Source: Elysia chlorotica
Taxonomy: Eukaryota; Mollusca; Gastropoda; Plakobranchidae
Direction: 5' to 3'
DNA: 64,000 nucleotides
Assembly (NCBI GenBank): GCA_003991915.1
Contig: RQTK01000012.1
Span: forward strand, 958,655 to 1,022,654
Under the pieces are notes generated by a model. The model was given only the letters and a program-made list of their open reading frames with translations. It was not told the DNA's origin and made no database searches. Positions within the stretch are counted from its first letter, which is position 1. Each line of letters opens with the position of its first letter. The position numbers were made by a program, and so were the translations under genes. Shown here in pieces: positions 56,040-64,000 of this stretch.

Positions 56040-59000
56040 TTAATTTTTATGGGCACCACTATTTCCCCCTTTCCGTTGGGGGAAATCCCGTTTCTTTTCT
56101 GTGACTTGAGTTAGCAGAAAAGTATTTTCAAGGTGCAGTCAAAACTAGGGCCTACAGAAGAACTAGTCGTGAGTTGCGTTTATCACAGAATTACCATCGC
56201 CTAAATGACGAAATGAGCTAGATATACACCTTACACAATCTGTGCAATTCGTGTCTGAGGCGATAGAGTTAAAAAGTCATCATAGGTAAGTAATGGCTCT
56301 TTACAAATTATTAGAATCAAATCTTCTATCTCTATCTTTCTTATTCTTTCCCTTTATCTTTCTAAGAAACAAAAATTATATGTCTGTTTGTCTGTTTGTC
56401 TGCCTGTCTTTCTAACTACTCTCTCTGTGTCTCTCACTCTCTTTTTGAGTTAAATTAATCCCTTCCCTGGCACACTACGCTCTACCTTTAAATTGATCTA
56501 GAGGAGACACAATTCAACATAATACAGAGACTATTACGGATCAAGGTAGTCTCACAATGTGCCCGTTTACTCAAAGTATACAACATGGGATTAAAATGGC
56601 CAAGGGAGCTCAAAGATTCAGCTCTTTTTTCGTTCAGAAGAAAACGTGTATGAAAGAAACAAAACAGTGTTAAGATTTCGTTCAAAAGAGCCAATGTTGC
56701 AGCATGTTATAGGATAATTATTAAAATTTTTAAGATACATGTATTGGTACAGTGCAAATGTATCCTTTGATAATTAAAAGACAAACTAGGAATACACACA
56801 TAAAATAATTTTTAGGCCTTACGTTTTTTAGTTGGGTAAGACGACCAGTAACTAGTCACATTTTAATGAAGTACAGTTCGTTCACAATATAATTATATAT
56901 TTTAGCGTCTCATACTGGCCTAACATTTTCTTTATTTAAAATCGAACTACCCAACAGTAATTCTGAGTGAGAATCGCTAAAATTGGCCATACAACTAAAA
57001 TACGCCAGACATAGTTTATATTTTCATTTTCCCATTTTTACAAAACGTACCCAGTCCAACATTGTAAGGAAGTCTAATTTGTAATTCGTTGGACTTTTCA
57101 CTTTGATATTGTTTTGCGCTCAAAAGGAAATTTGATTTGTGGAAGAGAAAGACTATGGGAATTTTCTTTTTTTCAGTTACGACTTTTTTTTAACAGGTTT
57201 GGTTTGTTTAAAAAACAGCAATCTGGTACATGTGTAATCGTAACAGCCTTTAACTGTAGGCCAGGAGCACCAAAGTTGAATTCAATCTGTCACTGTCGCG
57301 GTTTGAGTAACATTTTGTTACTAGCCCTGGTTTTGGGACACGGAAATGTCGAAGAATGATTTATGATCGCCGTCCAACTGTAGAGCTACGTGTGAGTTTG
57401 GATGCTGCGTTTCTATTGTGCAAAATGCACAGATCAGGATCGATATGGAAACTCATGTCCGCCATTTTCTTTGGTTCCTTTTATTCGATTTTGTCAACCG
57501 TAAATGTGTTTGTAAGATTTGATGTTTCGTAATTTGTTGTTGTTTCGCTTTGTTTTTACAACTTCTTTGATGATTATCATTATGATGTTTCATGTTCAAT
57601 TATATTTAATTGCGTAAAAGAGCTGTTTGTTCTATATCATTTAAACCCTAGCATATCTCAACTGTTTGCAAATCAGCTTGTGCATTTTATAACAAAATCA
57701 CGGTAATGTATTGCATCGGGGTGGTTATGAATAAAAAATTTCCAAATCTCCAATGATTGATTGAATTATCTACTTAATATTTCAAAGTCACTGAAAAAGT
57801 TTATAGGCATCTTTAAGTAAACATCAATAAATGAAGCACCCACCGAGATTAAAAACCTACATACACTGAACTAAATCAAATCAAGCCATACCAAAGAATG
57901 TAAATACGCTTTTACCACAGTCAGACTGTGATCTGGTGAAAACAGTGGTGGCTTTTATTATGAAAAACTGGTAGAAAAAAACACCCAACAGAATTATATT
58001 AAGCTTCTTTTAACGATCTTGCTGGAGTGAAAAGATCCGAGCTTCAGCTCGTTATTGTGTACGTTGTATGTAAACAATCTTTGTTGCTTCAAGAAATCAT
58101 CTAGATCGCCCAGTCTAGCGCAGCCATGTCGCTAGTTTCCGTTCACCTAGTACGTGACCTATACACGACAAAAACGTGAGCCAGTACAAAGGCTGTTCGA
58201 TTTTCCTTTCGAAATTGTTCGGCTTTAGGATGTGAAGGCAATAAAAAAAAGCACAATTTTGGTAAGTGCAGGATGTCTTGTCTCATTACCTCTTGCTCTG
58301 ATTTTTTTTTTTATCTCGTAGAAATGTAATAATTTTTTCTTTATTTTTTGTTTTAAGCCTCGCAAGCTTGCAACCAGAAAATATTAACGATAGCAATGTC
58401 ATGCGAATACACATGACCAGATCTTTACATGATATGCCAATATGACACATCTAAAAAAATCTGGCGACCTATATGACCAAATGTCAATTTCTATCATGAT
58501 TTAGAAATCAGACGCTTAACATAATTATTGCCTGTGAGGTGAAAAAAATACTATCAAACAAATAAATACTAAAATGAATGAACCTGTACCCATATAAGAT
58601 AAAAAAGAATTATCACAATATGCGAAATTAAGAATAATTATTTTTTAATATTCGACCTACTTTGTGAAATTCTCAAAGTTATTGAGTAGATGACAAGGAA
58701 AAAAAAGAACTAAACCGTATCCATTTTTCCCTCCTTATTATTTATGATTGCTAAAAGAGTATTTTGATTGAATGAATTTCAAAATAGTATAACTGTGGAT
58801 AGGTTTAAAAACATGATGCTTTTTTATACATTACATTGAGGTGTCCTTAAAATAAAGCGTTAGTTTTTTTGCGCCAGACAACAGACAAATTTACTCTTTT
58901 CTCTAACTTCCTTATATATAATTAGAGCAAACTGACAGAAGACACTTTTTTCTTCAGTCCATCCGCCCACTGAATAAGAATTATACTCCTTGCTCTGCTT

Positions 59001-59344
59001 ATTAGTGTAAAGGACGTAGCCAGCTCACGATAATTAACGACTTCGAGTAAAGTTTTGTTTACTGCCTGACCTTGTCGGCGCGCAGGAAGTTCTCGCATCG
59101 CCTTAAAAAATTTTTGACGTTGAGGATGGAAAACACTGTGAGGGATGATTTACTTCAGCATTTAATGGTGAATTTAAAGTCAACTCACTTTCTCTTCTGA
59201 TCAAGTCTATAAACCATTTTGATTAATTGAACAACAGTTACTTGGCTAAATATTAATTTTGTTAGATCAATTCACATGGAGGCTAACATGATTTTTATGA
59301 AATTGCTTATTTATTCACTCGTATAAACTCTGTTATGTCTCTTC
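56040..59344. other. AT-rich DNA, nothing coding recognised
   Basis: Short CT tracts near 56320-56450. A CCGCCATTTTC word near 57462 resembles a YY1 site but has no gene context. Confidence 0.45.
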
Positions 59345-59600
59345 TTAAAACGTTTCAAAGCAATGCAGACTGTGTTTGAATTGACTTAGCTCACTAAGTC
59401 TTTGCCTGCGATACTGGCAGCTTTCTCGATCTGTGATATGAGTCGTCTCCACCCTTCCCTGCTGGACAAGTTCAGAGATCTTCTCTAAGTGTTTAGTTTT
59501 GTTCAGTCTAACTGGATGATCTATCAGTGCTAGGTCTCTGTTGAGCACTGATGGTAGAGTTGATTTTGGTCGCCCTCTCAGTTCGGTGCCGCACTGGATA
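59345..59600 (-). pseudogene. LINE ORF2 extreme C-terminus, frameshifted
   Basis: On the minus strand RGRPKSTLPSVLNRDLALID then LNKTKHLEKISELVQQGR, followed after a frame change by EGWRRLISQIEKAASIAGKD. The GRP(K)-T-L...DL and DR-x-W-R-x-L pattern is a common ending of LINE polyproteins in molluscs and cnidarians. Upstream minus-strand sequence (59600-59787) has no clear further match. Confidence 0.6.
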
Positions 59601-59830
59601 AAATAGGCTCTCGTTGCCTTAATGGCGAGGATACTTTTGTCTTTTTGTCACGTATCATGAGACTATCAGGCGAAGAGATCTTGAAATGACAGTGATTTTC
59701 ACTGGCAATTCTACAGAGTGATTTTTGTGATTGTAGTAATTGCCGTAACAAATTTAAAAAAAGATTCAAACTATGTCCATTGCACATCCCTACACGGAAT
59801 GGTCATATTGCACTAACCCATTGCTTTTAT

Positions 59831-59834
<4 letters not shown>

Positions 59835-59881
<47 letters not shown>

Positions 59882-59900
59882 CTATCTCTCTCTGTTTCCT
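59835..59900 (+). repeat. (CT)n microsatellite
   Basis: Pure CT run of about 43 bases, then short CT tracts. Confidence 0.95.
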
Positions 59901-61038
59901 TCTGCACTCTCTGCAATAGTTTAACTAGATATATTTATCTTTTTTTCTGTATACCCTTCTCTGTCTCTCTTTTTTGTAATGGTCACCAGCGACTTGTAAC
60001 CTTATCTTCGTGCAGGGCAGTCAATGAAAGTGAAAACTCATCGAATTATGTCAGTGCCAGACAAACATTAGGGACAAATGTTAAAGGTTAGAAGAAAATA
60101 AGGAAGTAATTTGTAGCAAGAATCTGACGGGCGCCGTGTACCCAGTAGGGTTACACCAATAGTATCGTGTGATGGAAAGTCGCAGACGGAATACCTGAAT
60201 ACAATTTAGAGATCTGCGTTTCTACGTGAGTTTGTGAAATCAGTTTCAGATGGATCGATTTTTAGCGCTACGGGTACAACGCGTTTAAAGCGTTTAGAAC
60301 ATTTAATCAGGTAAACAATAAATAAAACATAACCCAACAGGATAAGGAAAAGTATATCCTGTATTTAGTTTGTGAATAATGATTGCAACACGTTTAAATT
60401 AAACAACAACAAAAAGAAAAAAAACACCACCCTAAAAGATCATCTACCTCCAAAGATTACATTGGAAAAAATAGTAACATCTATTATAACTAAAATTATA
60501 GAGTAAAAAATATCTTAATAAAATGTATATTTAATATTGGAGAAACGAAACAAAGAGAAAAAAATCTTAAGACAAAAAGCAACAAATCCCTTAAGTCTTT
60601 TGCAGATTAAATCGAAATGTGGTAAAAAGGTTAATGATTACTCTGATCAAGGTGGCGCTGAATAGGATATGAGCGTTATAAAAAAAACGGAATCTTAGAG
60701 CGGTATAATATTATGAAAAATTGTTAATTATCTAAGCAGTCTTTAAATAAATTGTCTGGCCTGAATTTTAAAGCGAAATGATCAAGAAAAAATGTCTTTT
60801 GTTTCAGTAATTAGATATATGTACGCCTTTCTCCATAAAATTGTAATATTGGGTTTGAGAAGGCATAATTATAGCTTTTGTATGCCGCCCTCTAATTATA
60901 AGACAAGATAGCGTTCTTACGTGTGATGTTTTGTCTAAATGAAGCTATTGGATGATGTTAGATGATGTCAGATGTAGTCCCCTCGCACAACCAACCTTTT
61001 TGGAGAAATCTCACGACTGAATATTTGGATACCCAGGC
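59901..61038. other. AT-rich DNA, nothing recognised
   Basis: No coding or mobile signature apart from the flanking (CT)n and the 45-bp repeat that follows. Confidence 0.45.
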
Positions 61039-61145
61039 AAAGATAAAACGATCTCATTATAACTCCATAACTTACCAACAGATAAAGATAAAACGATCTC
61101 GTTATAATTCCATAACTTAGCTACAGATAAAGATAAAACTCATTA
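61039..61145 (+). repeat. 45-bp tandem repeat, about 2.3 units
   Basis: AAAGATAAAACGATCTCRTT then ATAAYTCCATAACTTA starts at 61039 and 61084; a third partial unit starts at 61129. Confidence 0.9.
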
Positions 61146-61675
61146 AAATTTCCAGCTATGACATAATGAGATAATTCGTCACCTCGGTTGTATAACGTCA
61201 TGCACTGTGATAAACTGTTCACTTTAAGTTTGTTACCTAGCTTTCTCAATGTGACAGAAAAAAAACCCATCTCTGAATCGTAAAACCTTCCCGGGTGGCT
61301 TTCCAGAGTGGCTACAGACTTTTATTCTTCTTAAACTCATTTAGAAAAAGAAAACATACTGTTTTGAATTTAGAAAGAATAAAACAGGCAGATAGACTAT
61401 TAATTAAGAAGAACAAAGTAAACGTTCATTGTGAGTATACTTGTAGGTAAATCCTAAAGAAATCGTAGAGAAAGGGGAAAAGCTTCATTAAGTAAAGAAG
61501 ACAAACAGATCGAGAGTACACGAGATAGACTACAACAAAAAGGGTTTATAAAGGTAAAGCAAGGAACTGGGAAATATTGCAGAACATGAAAAGGGTATTT
61601 TTATACTGATGTACCTTATCATAATTATGTCTTTTTGCGCAAGTTTCTCTACTATCTTTGTCTATGTATGTCAGC

Positions 61676-61752
61676 CTCTCTGTCTCTGTCTCTCTGTCTA
61701 TTTGTCTGTTTATGTGTCTCTTTCTCTGTCTGTCTGTCTGTCTGTCTGTCTT

Positions 61753-61819
<67 letters not shown>

Positions 61820-61824
61820 GTCTC

Positions 61825-61861
<37 letters not shown>

Positions 61862-61917
61862 TTGTCCGCCCCCCTCTCTCTCCCTCTCTCTCTCTATCTG
61901 TCTGTCTCTCTCTCTCC
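61676..61917 (+). repeat. (GTCT)n-(CT)n compound repeat
   Basis: GTCT-type units from 61721 to about 61858 with a few CTCTGT interruptions, then CT-rich to 61917. Confidence 0.95.
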
Positions 61918-62819
61918 CCACCATTTAGCCTTAGTGGTCCGGAACCTCAAGCCAATGAGGCAAAACGGTTGGGGGTTCAGGTTGTTAAACGATTCCCCAA
62001 GCAAATTGTGGACATGTGTAGCACCATCTCCAGCTAATACACCTCAGTTATCTTATTCACGAATATTTAATTGTTTTGACGTAAAGATAAATATCTTAGC
62101 TTGTTTTCTCCGTCTATTCAATTTCTTCTCAGCAGGAAATCATTACTGTAGACCATCTTTAGCAGATTTCTCATTTTCTGTCTTGATTGAAACCCTTTTT
62201 TGTGCTCTCTTTGCTGCCATCTAAAGGTATCAGCAGTACTGCTGTTTTTCTTCTGGTTCACAGGTTCCGAGCATTGAAAACAATATTTTTGCGATAATAG
62301 AGATAAATCCACACACATAAAGATAAGAAATGTCCCTTCAACCTCAGTCAAAGATGCCTTTTTCCTTTATTTCAGTTAAGCATTCGTACACCCAGAAGCC
62401 GTTGATGGCCAGTGTTTGCAGTTCTGTATCGAGACTAAAATGTAAACACAATTTATTTGTAACCATTATATAATATGAAGGAGTCTTTAACATGATGTTT
62501 ATTCTAATAGGTTAAAAAGATAATCATATCGCTCTTTGAAGTTTATATTTTTTGTTTGGTATTTTCCTCTGTGTAGGTAAGTACTGTACGACATCCTCGC
62601 ATACTTGAAAATGAGTTCTTCATCAAGATTCTCAAGAAGATGATGGAATGTACGCTTAAACTTTCCCCGTGGTTGTCTAAAAAAATGTTCTCGGCACCAA
62701 ATTGTGCTTCGTCTTTTTCATTTTCGTCTCCTTCGTAACAAAAGTAAAATCAGAGCATCTTCGTCAAAAGAATCATTTTGGGAGGAAACAAAACAGAACC
62801 CCTCTGTTTTTGGCAAAAT

Positions 62820-62925
62820 ATGAAGCATGTAGCATGATAGCATGAAGTTGTATGGCCCAGGGTATGAAACGTGTAGCGTGAAGCGTGAAACGTGAAGCAT
62901 GTAGCGTGAAGTTCTATGGCCCATC
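62820..62925 (+). repeat. Short-period GTGAAGCATGTAGC repeat
   Basis: GAAGCATGTAGC, GAAACGTGTAGC and GTGAAGCGTGAAACGTG words alternate, and the pair GTATGGCCC / CTATGGCCC marks two larger units. Confidence 0.85.
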
Positions 62926-63184
62926 AGCCTTAGAGGCGTGATTTCTTAGGCGAATGCTTCGTATCACATGGACACTAATGAAGTCCAACGAAACTGTCCT
63001 AATTGAGTCAGATTCAGCAAAATATGTCATTACCTTTTAATAATAAAATACGAGAACCGAACAATTGGTCATAACAGGAAAAAAAGCAGAGGCAAATAGA
63101 GAAATAAGCTATTAGACACAGTGGCGACTGGTGCCTTAAAAAACAGGTCGGGCAAAGTGGCAGTGGCGGCAGTGCTGGTGGTGG

Positions 63185-63185
<1 letters not shown>

Positions 63186-63269
<84 letters not shown>

Positions 63270-63278
63270 AATGATGAC

Positions 63279-63326
<48 letters not shown>
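63186..63326 (+). repeat. (GAT)n microsatellite
   Basis: About 45 GAT units with two point interruptions (63270, 63278). The open frame of Met codons is a by-product. Confidence 0.95.
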
Positions 63327-63327
<1 letters not shown>

Positions 63328-63950
63328 TTCCTTACTTAATTGTGACGGCGGTGTTGATCTTTCTGTTACATGTATTTATATAGGAGCTCAGCTCGACAAG
63401 ACTTTCCTATTTAAATCCGAACACATACTGATAAATTCCTGCGTTGCTAAATGTTAATACAGTCAGTGCAAATAAGCAGATTCTAGATCTAGTTAGATCA
63501 CAATAAAAAAAAAGAGAGAAAGAGAGAGAGAGGGTAGAGAGAGAGAGCGTGGGGAGTTTGAATGACTCTCCTCAAGAAAGCAATATTTGAAAACATGACG
63601 CTAGAATACGAAACAAATTCATAAGCACCCACAGAAACATGAAAATGCAATAAAGGCGATGCATCACGTTAAAAATCGCACTAAGGAAACTAGAAAACTA
63701 TAGTCTGTTGCTCGGGAAACGAAACACAAACACATACACTCTTTCCGCCATTACACTGGTAACTCATTTCACTATTTTCTTCATCAGAATTTTATAATTT
63801 TCTATGCTTCAAAATATTTATTTATTACTCTTCCACTGAAGATCGACGAAATCAGATAGATTTAGTGGCATTTAAACACCAATGGTTAACTCTTTTTAAA
63901 ATAAATTATATTTTTTCTCCTATAAATACAATTCTTTTTTTGTTTGTTAA

Positions 63951-63951
<1 letters not shown>

Positions 63952-63994
<43 letters not shown>

Positions 63995-64000
63995 TAATAA
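63952..64000 (+). repeat. (AAT)n microsatellite running off the window
   Basis: About 16 units, one interrupted by AAC; continues past the edge. Confidence 0.95.

Noticed and set aside
55645-56059. Overlapping Ser/Leu and Arg/Glu open frames
   Set aside because: By-products of (GA)n; no unique protein part.
59125-59205. Possible first coding exon beginning MENTVRDDLLQHLM
   Set aside because: Short, no downstream exon found, and the frame closes soon after.
61609-62224. 142- and 188-codon open frames through the (GTCT)n array
   Set aside because: Mostly Cys-Leu-Ser-Val repeats from the microsatellite. The unique tails have no family resemblance.

Overview
The window is eukaryotic DNA from an animal. 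It is AT-rich, has spliced genes with long introns bounded by GT and AG, and carries animal-type LINE, Penelope-like, SINE and MITE fragments plus very many microsatellites. The repeat flavour (tRNA-headed SINEs with a shared body, ends in ACTCACTC, dense AGATCT and AGGCCTA words) reminds me of a mollusc, probably a gastropod. That placement is an impression and has not been tested. There are no bacterial operons, CRISPR arrays or convincing functional tRNA or rRNA genes.

The one gene I can assemble runs on the + strand from 9589 to about 22431. It is an ortholog of ZFYVE27 (protrudin). Protrudin is an ER membrane protein that binds Rab11, kinesin and VAP and promotes protrusion outgrowth and ER-endosome contacts. 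Eleven coding exons join in phase into a protein of about 374 residues. Its order is a Rab11-binding-like N-terminus, two membrane segments, a membrane hairpin, an acidic linker, a basic helix and a C-terminal FYVE zinc finger with all eight cysteines. Two further in-phase exon candidates, of 35 and 17 codons, may be alternative. The introns hold a LINE 3' fragment, a LINE endonuclease/RT fragment, a hAT-like MITE and a SINE. A 548-bp MITE with a clean 8-bp target duplication lies just upstream.

Layout. 1-210 SINE; 1.9-5.0 kb CT/GA repeats, a tandem repeat and a Penelope-like GIY-YIG fragment; 5.4-6.8 kb a second, minus-strand Penelope-like fragment bracketed by the same trinucleotide repeat; 7.0-7.3 kb hexamer-rich DNA; 8.7-9.2 kb MITE; 9.6-22.4 kb ZFYVE27; 22.4-27.3 kb AT-rich, microsatellite-poor DNA that may be a long 3' UTR. 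From 27.4 to 64 kb I see no protein-coding host gene. That part is an intergenic (or large intronic) field of microsatellites, SINE heads and decayed LINE C-termini (39.0-39.3, 50.4-50.65, 53.5-54.3, 59.35-59.6 kb).

The most curious non-gene signals are these. A 330-bp segment at 31827-32156 consists of two abutting blocks, each repeated almost perfectly elsewhere in the window (42700-42954 and 37427-37501). A Penelope-like fragment has (GTA)n at both ends. (GAA)n tracts sit on the 3' end of one dispersed repeat family. A run of Ns sits at the turning point of an AAT palindrome.
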